Source of the DNA: Leisingera daeponensis DSM 23529
Lineage (GTDB): Bacteria > Pseudomonadota > Alphaproteobacteria > Rhodobacterales > Rhodobacteraceae
Direction of reading: 5' to 3'
Assembly: GCF_000473145.1 (NCBI RefSeq)
Contig: NZ_KI421500.1
Location: forward strand, 1,116,225 to 1,180,224
DNA: 64,000 bases
Shown here: piece by piece, positions 39,428 through 46,562 of the stretch
Layout: each line of letters starts with the position of its first letter
Numbering within the stretch: position 1 is the stretch's first letter
The notes under the pieces: model-generated
Databases searched by the model: none
What the model saw: the letters and a program-made list of their open reading frames with translations, nothing else
What the model was told of the DNA's origin: nothing
Made by a program: the position numbers and the translations under genes

Positions 39428-39990
39428 TGTCCTGCCTTGAGGTCATGGGTGATCTGCCGCAGCCCCTTGGCCAAGGCGCGCAGCGCTTCGGCTTGGGCAT
39501 CTGCGGCGGCGGATTTGGCCGCCACACGGGCTGCGGGCAGCATCGGGAAGGTGACCAGCGACACCTCCCACAGGTCCACCTGGGTCAGGCGGCGGGTGCC
39601 GTCCTGGGCGCGGGTGGCCTTTTGGGTGCGGTAGCCGATGGAGAGGCCGTCGATGGCGCCCGCCGCGATCAGCGCGGCAGCCTCGGCGCCTTTCGGCGTG
39701 GCGGTGAGGATGCGGCCCTTTACGTAAAGGCCGCGGGCATCCTCGCGCACCTCGTCCCAGACGCCGATGGGCTGGTGGGGGTCGTGCTGCCACAGCATCT
39801 TGACGGTCCGGCCCTGATCCTTGAGGGCTTTCAGGGAGGCCGCATAGGCGCCGCGCACGACCACGTCGCCGCCTTGATCGGTCTGGCCGAACAGGCTGGC
39901 GTAGCCCTTGATCTCTGTTGCGTCACGCAGCGAGAGATCCTCGCCGAAGCGTGCGAATTTATGTTCCAGCTGGGGTGTTCCCTGCATCAT
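39424..39990 (-). CDS. GTA prohead protease, HK97 type (g4)
   Basis: 188 aa from the Met just after GCGAGGCTCAT; a second ATG follows at once, and an upstream Met is less likely as it lacks a ribosome site. The serine-protease pattern shows FARFGEDLSLRDATEIKGYASLFGQTDQGGDVVVRGAYAASL, KMLWQHDPHQPIGVWDEV (His) and AIDGLSIGYRTQKA (Ser). It cleaves the g5 N-terminus. Confidence 0.94.
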   Translation of the reverse strand: MMQGTPQLEHKFARFGEDLSLRDATEIKGYASLFGQTDQGGDVVVRGAYAASLKALKDQGRTVKMLWQHDPHQPIGVWDEVREDARGLYVKGRILTATPKGAEAAALIAAGAIDGLSIGYRTQKATRAQDGTRRLTQVDLWEVSLVTFPMLPAARVAAKSAAADAQAEALRALAKGLRQITHDLKAGQ

Positions 39991-40014
39991 ATGAGCCTCG
40001 CAAGTCATTGGGGT

Positions 40015-40239
40015 TTAAGGCAATTGCACCGCCAGGAAGGATTGGAAGGCCTGCGCCAGGATGACGGCCGCGACGCCGTAAACCGTGAGCCAGAGGCGCT
40101 TCTCCAGCCGCTCCATCATCTGTTCGATCCGGTCGAGGCGGCGGTTCACGGCGTCGTTCTGGATCTGGGCGACCCGCTCATGGGCGGACAGGCGCAATCC
40201 CGGTGAACAATCGAATGCGCGCATCGGGTGCTCAGTCAT
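40015..40239 (-). CDS. GTA g3.5 small protein
   Basis: 74 aa with a charged N-terminal part (AHERVAQIQNDAVNRRLDRIEQMMERLEKRLW) that may be a coiled coil, then a hydrophobic helix VYGVAAVILAQAFQSFLAV. The position between portal and protease is that of g3.5 of RcGTA, which is needed for head formation. It overlaps g3 by 8 bases. Confidence 0.85.
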   Translation of the reverse strand: MTEHPMRAFDCSPGLRLSAHERVAQIQNDAVNRRLDRIEQMMERLEKRLWLTVYGVAAVILAQAFQSFLAVQLP

Positions 40240-41476
40240 CCTGTCCGCCCTCCCTCTGCCCGCCCTCAGTGCGGCATGGGGGCGGGGTTTCTGCGGGCAG
40301 CCCCAGCAGTTGCCGTTTTTCCGCGGGTGTGAGGAAATCCGCGGACGCGACGCGGCGCCACTGCGCCTCGCGCTCGGCCGCCAGGGCGGGCAGCTGGTCG
40401 AGGTCGGGTTTCAAGGTCAGCTCCTCGCCGGTCCAGCCCGCCAGCCAATCGGCCAGCGCGGCGGAGACCTTGGAGACCAAGGGCAGCACGGTCAGACGGT
40501 AGAAGGCGCGGTTGGCCTCCTGGTAGTTAGCATAGGTCGCATCGCCGGGGATGCCGATCAGCATCGGCGGCACCCCGAAGGCCAGCGCAATCTCGCGGGC
40601 GGCGGTGTCCTTGGTTTGCTGGAATTCCATGTCCGACGGTGAGAAGCCCATTGGCTTCCAGTCCAGCCCGCCCTCCAGCACCAGCGGGCGGCCGGCATTC
40701 TGCGCGCCTTGGAAATTTGCTTGTATCTCTTCACTTAGGTGGCGGAATTGATCTTCGGACATCTGGCCCTGGCCGTCAGATCCGGTCCAGACCAGCGCGC
40801 CGGAGGGGCGGGCCGCGTTGTCGAGCAGCGCCTTGGACCAGCGGGAAGCGGCGTTGTGAACGTCGATCGCCATCGCCGCGGATTGCAGGGCCGAGAGGCC
40901 GTAATGGTCGTCCTGCGGGTGGAAGCTCTTGATATGGCAGACCGGGGAACTGCCCGGCTCGTTGGTGAAACGGTGTTTGCGCCCGCCCGCCACATAGTCG
41001 AACCCGGCAGGCCAGCCGTCCGGCCCCGGCACGACGTTCATCCGGTCGGAGCGCAGCACGTGCAGTTCTGCCGGGGTGGCGTCCTCCGCCGTGACCATTT
41101 CGATATAGGCGTTGCCGGACAGCAGCAGGTGGCCATAGAGCGCCTCCAGCAGCTCGGCCTGGGTCTGGGCCGGATTGGGACGCGCCAGCAGCGCCAGCCA
41201 GGGGTGGCTGTCATAGCGCTGGCGGCTGTCTTGCAGCACCAGGGGAACGGCGGCGGCGGCCTCGGCAATCAGGCGGATCACCCGGTGGGTGACCGGGTTG
41301 CCGGCAAAGCCGCTGCGGGTCAGGGAAACGGTGTCGCGCGGGCTCCAGGCGATGCGCCCGGAACCGTGCCAGGAGACCACGCGGGCGGTCTGGCTGGCCT
41401 TCTGTTCCAGGCCAGGATTATTGGGGCCCGGTTTCTGGGGGTCCGGCGTTTTGCGCCGCAGCAGGTCAAAGACCAT
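40232..41476 (-). CDS. GTA portal protein, HK97 family (g3)
   Basis: 414 aa. Family segments: AWSPRDTVSLTRSGFAGNPVTHRVIRLIAEAAAAVPLVL, LLARPNPAQTQAELLEALYGHLLLSGNAYIEMV, and FGVPPMLIGIPGDATYANYQEANRAFYRLTVLPLV. It forms the dodecameric ring through which DNA enters. The start ATG has GAGGAGCGGACC upstream. It is the first gene after the 268-base gap with terminator and palindromes, and may start a second transcription unit. Confidence 0.96.
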   Translation of the reverse strand: MVFDLLRRKTPDPQKPGPNNPGLEQKASQTARVVSWHGSGRIAWSPRDTVSLTRSGFAGNPVTHRVIRLIAEAAAAVPLVLQDSRQRYDSHPWLALLARPNPAQTQAELLEALYGHLLLSGNAYIEMVTAEDATPAELHVLRSDRMNVVPGPDGWPAGFDYVAGGRKHRFTNEPGSSPVCHIKSFHPQDDHYGLSALQSAAMAIDVHNAASRWSKALLDNAARPSGALVWTGSDGQGQMSEDQFRHLSEEIQANFQGAQNAGRPLVLEGGLDWKPMGFSPSDMEFQQTKDTAAREIALAFGVPPMLIGIPGDATYANYQEANRAFYRLTVLPLVSKVSAALADWLAGWTGEELTLKPDLDQLPALAAEREAQWRRVASADFLTPAEKRQLLGLPAETPPPCRTEGGQREGGQDD

Positions 41477-41580
41477 GGTCCGCTCCTCATATGCTCGTGT
41501 CTGGCGCCGGGCCGCTGGGGCTGGTTGCGCCTTTGCTGAGGATCATTAGTGGCAGAAAGGGCTGAAGATCTGGGAAGCGG

Positions 41581-41599
41581 TGCGTACGGAGGGGACGCA
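41581..41599 (-). promoter_or_regulatory. 19-bp palindromic site upstream of g3
   Basis: TGCGTACGGAGGGGACGCA, with 5-bp arms TGCGT / ACGCA around a 9-base core. 17 of 19 positions match the site at 43541-43559 upstream of g1, and both are followed by AC. It lies 105 bases before the g3 ATG. No clear -35/-10 pair was found next to it. Confidence 0.55.
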
Positions 41600-41625
41600 A
41601 CACCCTGGGTTAGAGCTTTGTATTC

Positions 41626-41655
41626 AAAGAAAAAGGCAGCGTTGCGCGCTGCCCC
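41626..41655 (-). terminator. Terminator after g2 inside the GTA cluster
   Basis: On the minus strand a 7-bp stem (GGCAGCG / CGCTGCC, extended by flanking pairs) is followed by TTTTTCTTT. It lies about 90 bases downstream of the g2 stop and before g3. Confidence 0.75.
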
Positions 41656-41689
41656 TTCCTGTGCCTTTTCATTGCGGCATCTTCGCCTG

Positions 41690-41736
41690 GCCGAAGGCCG
41701 GGCAGCGCCCGTCCGCCCCCCGGACAGGCGCTGCCC
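41690..41736. repeat. Palindromic repeat element between g2 and g3 (copy A)
   Basis: CCGAAGGCCGGGCAGCG leads into an inverted repeat: GGGCAGCGCC at 41700-41709 and GGCGCTGCCC at 41727-41736 around a GTCCG/CGGAC inner stem. It matches the left arm of copy B in g14; on the minus strand it would translate as ADGRCPAFGQAK, against ADGRCPAFGPAK in g14. Confidence 0.75.
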
Positions 41737-41744
41737 TTAGCGCA

Positions 41745-43160
41745 TTACAGCACCCTGACCTGCGGCCTGCGCAGGTTTGCGGCGGGCTGGATGATCAGCT
41801 CATGCAGCGCCCAGACCAGCGCATCCACCCGGTCGGGCGAGCCGCCGCCGCGGTAGCCTTGCGGGGTCATCTGGCACATCTGGTCCTCCAGCTCTCCCAG
41901 CCCCGGCAGGTGGCACACCCGGCCCTGTTCGTAGAGGGCGGCCACCGGCTCGGCGCGGGCGGATTTGCCCTTGCGCGCGTGCAGGGCGCGGAAGGGCACC
42001 AGCGGGTCGGCCTGGCGCAGCACGGATTCGACCAGGGCGCCGCCCTGGTTCACCTCTGCCACCACCCGTTCGGCGCCAAACCGGTCGCGGGCGGCGATCA
42101 CCGCCTGCGCCCAGGCCAGCGGACCGACCCCCTGCACCGTGCAATCGGCCAGCACATAGGCCTGCCAGTCCTGCGGCTTGCCCCGGGTAACGGCCCCCGC
42201 CACCACGATGCCGCAGGCGTCGGAGCCCTTGCCTGCGCTGACGGCCGGATCGACGGCGACCACCACCCGGTCCAAAGGCGGCGCCTCGGCCACCTGCGCC
42301 TCCACCAGCGCCGCGGTGGTCCAGAGCGCGCCCTGGATGTCCGACAGCATCACCCCGTCCAGCTCCTGCCGGCCAAGGCGGGTACCCGCATAGCGCGCCC
42401 GCACCTCCTCCAGAAACGACGGCGCGAGGTTGGCGCGGTTGGCTTCGGTCGCGGCGTGGGTCTGCACGGTGCTGGGTGAAGCCAGGAGCCGCTTCAGCAC
42501 CGGCGCGTTGCGCGGGGTGGTGGTGACGCAGACGCGGGGATCCTGGCCCAGCCGCAGCGCGAATTGCAGCATGTCCCAGCTCTCCTGCCCCTTGCGCCAC
42601 TTGGCCAGCTCATCCGCCCAGGCGGCGTCGAACTGGGGGCCGCGCAGCGCCTCGGGGTCATGGGCGGAGAAAGCCTGCGCCTCGGCCCCGTTGGGCCAGA
42701 TCAGCTTGCGCTCCGAGGCTTTCCACTTGGGCCGCCGGTCGGGCGGCGAGCAGGCCAGGATGCCGCTGTCGCCGTGGATCATCACGTCGCGCACCTGGTC
42801 ATAGGTTTCCGCCACCAGCGCGATGCGCCGGGCAGTGCCGGGATCATGCGGGCGCGCACCTTCGGCCAGCGAGCGCACCCATTCGGCCCCTGCCCGCGTC
42901 TTGCCCGCGCCGCGGCCGCCCAGGATCACCCAGGCGCGCCAGTCCCCCTCCGGCGGGCGCTGGTGGTCCAGCGCCCAGATGTGGAACAGATGCGGCAAGG
43001 CGCAGAGGGTTTTGCGGTCCAGCTCATCCAAGAAGCAGTTCAGCAGCCAGGGCGGCACGCAGGCGAGAAAGTCCGCGCTCGACAGCTGCGCGCGCCGCGC
43101 CGAGATCGAGCTCGTGTTCGGATTTGAGCATACGGGCGAATTCGGTGCTTTGTTCTGCAA
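41745..43160 (-). CDS. GTA terminase large subunit (g2)
   Basis: 471 aa with a TTG start (complement of 43158-43160) behind GGAG; the true start may be later, as the first 45 residues overlap g1 by 137 bases. ATPase motifs: Walker A in ILGGRGAGKTRAGAEW and Walker B in QFDAAWADELAKW. The nuclease begins at VVVAVDPAVSAGKGSDACG. It packages headful DNA into capsids. A terminator follows at 41626-41655. Confidence 0.92.
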   Translation of the reverse strand: MQNKAPNSPVCSNPNTSSISARRAQLSSADFLACVPPWLLNCFLDELDRKTLCALPHLFHIWALDHQRPPEGDWRAWVILGGRGAGKTRAGAEWVRSLAEGARPHDPGTARRIALVAETYDQVRDVMIHGDSGILACSPPDRRPKWKASERKLIWPNGAEAQAFSAHDPEALRGPQFDAAWADELAKWRKGQESWDMLQFALRLGQDPRVCVTTTPRNAPVLKRLLASPSTVQTHAATEANRANLAPSFLEEVRARYAGTRLGRQELDGVMLSDIQGALWTTAALVEAQVAEAPPLDRVVVAVDPAVSAGKGSDACGIVVAGAVTRGKPQDWQAYVLADCTVQGVGPLAWAQAVIAARDRFGAERVVAEVNQGGALVESVLRQADPLVPFRALHARKGKSARAEPVAALYEQGRVCHLPGLGELEDQMCQMTPQGYRGGGSPDRVDALVWALHELIIQPAANLRRPQVRVL

Positions 43161-43392
43161 TGACTTTCTCCACTTTCTGGCAATCGCGGATCAGGCCCTC
43201 GAGCCTGCTGATCTGCGCCCTTGCGCCGGTGGCCTCATCGCCGCCGGTGGTTTCAAGCTGCTCCCGAAGCTCCTCCGCCGCGTTGCGCAGGCGGTGTATG
43301 CTCTCCTGCAGCGAGCGCAGGAGATCGGCGGTGAAGTGCACCTGCCGGGTCAGAACGGCGGCGCCGTCCTGATCGTGTGTGTTGTCTGTCAT
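43024..43392 (-). CDS. GTA small terminase subunit (g1)
   Basis: 122 aa from the ATG giving MTDNTHDQDGAAVLTRQV, after GAGGCAGAGCAACCC. A helical protein: VHFTADLLRSLQESIHRLRNAAEELREQLE and ISRLEGLIRDCQKVEKVIAEQS form likely coiled coils. It overlaps g2. The RcGTA g1 product is the small terminase that lacks the DNA-specific recognition of phage homologues. First gene of the GTA cluster. Confidence 0.88.
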   Translation of the reverse strand: MTDNTHDQDGAAVLTRQVHFTADLLRSLQESIHRLRNAAEELREQLETTGGDEATGARAQISRLEGLIRDCQKVEKVIAEQSTEFARMLKSEHELDLGAARAAVERGLSRLRAALAAELLLG

Positions 43393-43495
43393 GGGTTGCT
43401 CTGCCTCATGCGTTATTGTCCGCACGAGAGAAAGACAGGACGGCCACCGGTGGAGGGATCCGGGGCCGTCCATGTTTCTTCCAGCTGCACCACAA

Positions 43496-43524
43496 CCTAT
43501 ACGCGATTTCGGTGGAAAAGTCAA
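43496..43524 (-). promoter_or_regulatory. Promoter of the GTA cluster (g1)
   Basis: On the minus strand: -35 TTGACT (43524 to 43519), 17-base spacer, -10 TATAGG (43501 to 43496), with about 100 bases of leader before g1. This is close to consensus for a housekeeping sigma factor. It sits 16 bases downstream of the 19-bp palindrome. Confidence 0.65.
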
Positions 43525-43540
43525 GGGTTATGGGGAGGGC

Positions 43541-43559
43541 TGCGTACGGTGCGGACGCA
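43541..43559 (-). promoter_or_regulatory. 19-bp palindromic site upstream of the g1 promoter
   Basis: TGCGTACGGTGCGGACGCA, with arms TGCGT / ACGCA. It lies just upstream of the -35 box, where an activator of GTA genes would bind. Same site as at 41581-41599. Confidence 0.55.
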
Positions 43560-43733
43560 ACGGGAGGAGGAAACCAGACCGCGAAAAAGTTGTACAAATG
43601 GTTCAATGCAGACTGATTGTAATTAGGGCTGTTCTCGACCTACTAAAGGTATTATTCAGTAGAGAACTGCTATATGCCTCTATCTAAGAAAACTGTTATC
43701 TGTGGTTTTCTTTAAAACTCAAAGGAGTAGAAT

Positions 43734-44798
43734 GTGGTCACAGAAGACGAGGATCAGCTCGAAACTGTCGAAGAACAAGATGAAGAACCCTATGTCGAGT
43801 TCGACATCTCAGTTGCACCCTCAGATCCGTCGCTTGAACTTCTTTCTACACAAATTTCGCGTGGCGATATTATCGTCCCCTTTTATCAGAGAAAATTTGT
43901 CTGGAAAATGGAGCAATCCTCAAGATTGATTGAGTCATTCTTGATGGGATTGCCTGTGCCTCAAGTTTTTTTGTACGAAAACGACCACGGAGAGATGGAA
44001 GTAATCGACGGCCAGCAGAGGCTGATGTCTGTCAAGTATTTCATGGAGGGCTACTTCGGCGAGGCCGATGATAAAGGAAAACGTCAAGTCTTTCGACTAA
44101 AGGGTCTCTCAGAGCGCTCGGAATTCAACGGAAAGACTTTTGAAGACCTCCCAGCTAAGTATCAAAGAAAGCTGAGGAACTCAACGCTGAGAGCAATCAA
44201 TATTAGACAATTAGCACCCAGCGGTGGTGGAGAAAGCGTTTTTCATATTTTTGAGAGATTGAACACTGGCGGGACGCAACTCAAGCCTCAAGAGATCCGA
44301 AACGCTGTTTATCGCGGCGAAATTGTTGGCAAGCTTTGGAAACTCAACGAGAATTCCGACTGGCAAGGAATCCTCGGGTTGAGAAAACCTGATAAAAATC
44401 AGAAGGATGTCGAATTAGTTTTAAGGTTGCTATCATTGTATCGCAACTGGGAGTCTTATGAGAAACCAATGTTGACGCACCTTAATAAGTTCATGAAGAA
44501 CAATAGAGATTTCTCGTCAAAAGACGCGGAAGACTTCTCCGAAGAATTCACCAGAGTAACAAAGCTAGTAAAAAACGCCCTGGAAAAGCCATTTAGACCA
44601 CGCGGAGTCATCAACTCCGCTGTATTAGAGGCAGTAATGATCACTCTTCTGGAGGATCCATCTATTGATGAATCTCGCTTAAAAAAGGGTTACAAGGCAC
44701 TCCTGAAAAATACAGATTTCTTAGAGAGAATTACTGGCGGCACGACTGACACTCTTATGGTTCAGCGCAGAATTGAAATCTGCAAACAAACAATATAA
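43734..44798 (+). CDS. DUF262 family protein (GmrSD/ParB-nuclease-like)
   Basis: 354 aa starting at GTG behind AAAGGAG. Acidic N-terminus, then the DUF262 pattern: STQISRGDIIVPFYQRKFVW (residues 38-57), SSRLIESFLMGLPVPQVFLY, the conserved VIDGQQRLMS (DGQQR at 92-96), and FERLNTGGTQLKPQEIRNAV (173-192). DUF262 has a ParB-like NTPase/nuclease fold and is the N-terminal half of GmrSD enzymes, which attack modified phage DNA. The partner GmrSD C-terminal domain (DUF1524) is absent here; instead an HEPN-like gene follows directly. A defence or toxin role is inference from family and setting. Codon use is AT-rich and unlike neighbours. Confidence 0.88.
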   Translation: MVTEDEDQLETVEEQDEEPYVEFDISVAPSDPSLELLSTQISRGDIIVPFYQRKFVWKMEQSSRLIESFLMGLPVPQVFLYENDHGEMEVIDGQQRLMSVKYFMEGYFGEADDKGKRQVFRLKGLSERSEFNGKTFEDLPAKYQRKLRNSTLRAINIRQLAPSGGGESVFHIFERLNTGGTQLKPQEIRNAVYRGEIVGKLWKLNENSDWQGILGLRKPDKNQKDVELVLRLLSLYRNWESYEKPMLTHLNKFMKNNRDFSSKDAEDFSEEFTRVTKLVKNALEKPFRPRGVINSAVLEAVMITLLEDPSIDESRLKKGYKALLKNTDFLERITGGTTDTLMVQRRIEICKQTI

Positions 44799-45317
44799 AT
44801 GTGGCCTGATGATCTTTATGACCACTTCTCCAGGATAGACAAACTGGTTTTCGAGATGGACCAGTTTGTGCCTGCCGAGAACAGAGGGGTCACAGAATTC
44901 CGAGCAGATTTGGCTGGGATGCTTGTTGTTACTATCGCAGCGATGTATGAGACTTGCGTAAAATCTACAATGGTCTCCTATGCTGCAAGGCATGGACGTG
45001 AGTTTGAAGGGTTTACCGAAAGAAATTTTAGCAAACTTAGCAGTAAGATTGGTCACAATGACCTCAGGCGTTACGCTAGAACTTTCGACCATAGAATCTG
45101 CGAAAAATTCGACACAATACTGGATAGGCGCCGAAAATTAACCGTGAAACTTGCGGGCAAAAATCCCATAAAGCAACTTGACCAGATATTAAGCTGGCGT
45201 CACGATTTTGCCCACGCTGGGTTGCGGCAAACAACAATAGGTGAGGCTATTGCTACACACCGTTTAGCGAGTGTTGTTATCCTTTCCTATCACAATGCCT
45301 TTAATGGTGAGGTATAG
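44799..45317 (+). CDS. HEPN-like protein, partner of the DUF262 gene
   Basis: 172 aa, its ATG immediately following the DUF262 stop, so translation is coupled. It is all-helical: DKLVFEMDQFVPAE, FRADLAGMLVVTIAAMYETCVKSTMVSYAARHG, DHRICEKFDTILDRRRKL. Near the C-terminus LSWRHDFAHAG gives R134-x4-H139, the catalytic motif of HEPN ribonucleases (RiboL-PSP or MAE-type groups). HEPN partners of DUF262 are known in defence contexts. No antitoxin is adjacent. Function as an RNase is inference; the family call rests on the motif and helix pattern. Confidence 0.65.
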   Translation: MWPDDLYDHFSRIDKLVFEMDQFVPAENRGVTEFRADLAGMLVVTIAAMYETCVKSTMVSYAARHGREFEGFTERNFSKLSSKIGHNDLRRYARTFDHRICEKFDTILDRRRKLTVKLAGKNPIKQLDQILSWRHDFAHAGLRQTTIGEAIATHRLASVVILSYHNAFNGEV

Positions 45318-45356
45318 CCAGAATATGTTGGTGGCCGTCATAAATTGAAACCTAAT

Positions 45357-45386
45357 GCAAAAGGGCGCCCTGCGGCGCCCTTTCCT
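45357..45386 (-). terminator. Terminator of the fabF-mltG operon
   Basis: A 10-bp stem (AAAGGGCGCC / GGCGCCCTTT) with a CTGC-type loop; T-run on the minus strand, 20 bases past mltG. Confidence 0.85.
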
Positions 45387-45404
45387 CTTTCCCTGGACTC
45401 AGCC

Positions 45405-46562
45405 TCAGTTGTTCTGCTGCTGCTGAGCCTCGATCTCGCGCCATTTGGCCACGTTCCTGTTGTGCTCGTCCAGCGTCTTGGCAAACGCATGGCCGCCGGT
45501 GCCGTCGGCGACGAAGAACACGTAGTCCGTGCTCTCCGGGTTCACCGCGGCCTCCAGGCTGGCAAGGCCGGGGTTGGCGATGGGCGTGGGCGGCAGGCCC
45601 TCGATCACATAGGTGTTCCAGGGGGTCGCCTTGCGCAGCTCGCTCTGGCGCAGGCCGCGGCCCAGGATGCCCTCACCCTTGGTGACGCCGTAGATCACCG
45701 TCGGGTCCGTCTGCAGGCGCATACCGCGGTTCAGGCGGTTGGTGAAGACCGAGGCAACCACGCCGCGCTCGGAGGCGACGCCGGTTTCCTTTTCGATGAT
45801 CGAGGCGAGGATCAGCATCTCCTCGGGCGTCTTGACGGCAGCGTCGTCCGCACGGCTTTCCCAGGCGGCGTTGATGCGCAGCTGCTGGCGCTCCTGCATC
45901 TCGGCCAGCACGGCGGCACGCTGGGTGCCCGGGGTGACCTCGTAGCTGTCAGGCGCCAAGAGGCCCTCGGCCGGGCGTTCGCCGGGCTCGCCCTCCAGCA
46001 CGTCCATCGCCTTCAGCGCCTCGACCACCTGCCAGCTGGTCACGCCTTCGGCCAGCGCGATGCGGTAGCGGGTGTCGGCGTCCTTGCGGGTCTCGGTGTA
46101 TTCCGCCGGAACCTCATCCTCGCCGAGGACGAAATCGGCAATGTCCTCGAACTTGCTCGTCGCCGGGTCCAGTTCGCGCACCAGGGTCTGGGTGCGGGTC
46201 ACGCCGACGCGGTAGACGATCTCGGTGCCGCAGGTGGAGGCGCCGGAATGGGTGATCTCGTCAACGATCCGCTCCATCGAGCTGCCCGGCTCAACCAGGA
46301 AGCTGCCGGCCTTCAGCTGGCCGGTTTTTTCGCTATATTTGGCGCCGAGGCGGAAGATGGTGCCGGAGGTGACCGCGCCCTGCGCTTCCAGGTCGCGGCT
46401 GACGCGGGCCATGTTGGAGCCGCGGTCCACCCGCAGGCAGATAGCGGTGTCCAGCGGGCCTTCGGCCGTGTACTGCGACTTGCCCCACAGGATGAGGCCG
46501 CCCAAGAGGAACAGGGCGGCGATCAGGACCGTCAGCATGTTAGAGGCGAGGCTGCGCCACAT
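45405..46562 (-). CDS. mltG: Endolytic peptidoglycan transglycosylase MltG
   Basis: 385 aa. A single N-terminal membrane helix (MLTVLIAALFLLGGLILWG) anchors a periplasmic YceG-like domain. Catalytic Glu is in LASIIEKETGVASERGVVASVFTNRLNRGM, followed by QTDPTVIYG. MltG cuts nascent glycan strands and sets their length. Its start codon shares one base with the fabF stop (TGATG), so the two are coupled. Confidence 0.96.
   Translation of the reverse strand: MWRSLASNMLTVLIAALFLLGGLILWGKSQYTAEGPLDTAICLRVDRGSNMARVSRDLEAQGAVTSGTIFRLGAKYSEKTGQLKAGSFLVEPGSSMERIVDEITHSGASTCGTEIVYRVGVTRTQTLVRELDPATSKFEDIADFVLGEDEVPAEYTETRKDADTRYRIALAEGVTSWQVVEALKAMDVLEGEPGERPAEGLLAPDSYEVTPGTQRAAVLAEMQERQQLRINAAWESRADDAAVKTPEEMLILASIIEKETGVASERGVVASVFTNRLNRGMRLQTDPTVIYGVTKGEGILGRGLRQSELRKATPWNTYVIEGLPPTPIANPGLASLEAAVNPESTDYVFFVADGTGGHAFAKTLDEHNRNVAKWREIEAQQQQNN

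Larger units (their letters stand above)
28763..43392 (-). mobile_element. Complete gene transfer agent (RcGTA-type) structural cluster g1-g15
   Basis: All structural genes are present in canonical order on the minus strand: g1, g2, g3, g3.5, g4, g5, g6, g7, g8, g9, g10, g10.1, g11, g12, g13, g14, g15, plus the small g15-linked gene. GTAs are domesticated phages that package host DNA at random. No frameshift or stop breaks any member; g14 carries an in-frame insert. Two gaps (38060-38239 and 41477-41744) hold RNA hairpins. Confidence 0.95.
43560..45320. other. AT-rich two-gene island between GTA and mltG
   Basis: From about 43560 to about 45320 the sequence turns visibly AT-rich compared with both sides, with TTA, ATT, AAA codons in the two genes. 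It carries a DUF262 protein and an HEPN-like protein reading away from the GTA. No integrase, transposase or terminal repeat was found. The edges are estimates. Confidence 0.75.

Noticed and set aside
28763..43392. Active prophage instead of a GTA
   Set aside because: No integrase, repressor, replication or lysis genes are present and gene order equals that of RcGTA, so it is a gene transfer agent.
43734..44798. Complete GmrSD type IV restriction enzyme
   Set aside because: Only the DUF262 half is present; no DUF1524 His-Asn-His-type C-terminal segment follows in this or the next gene.
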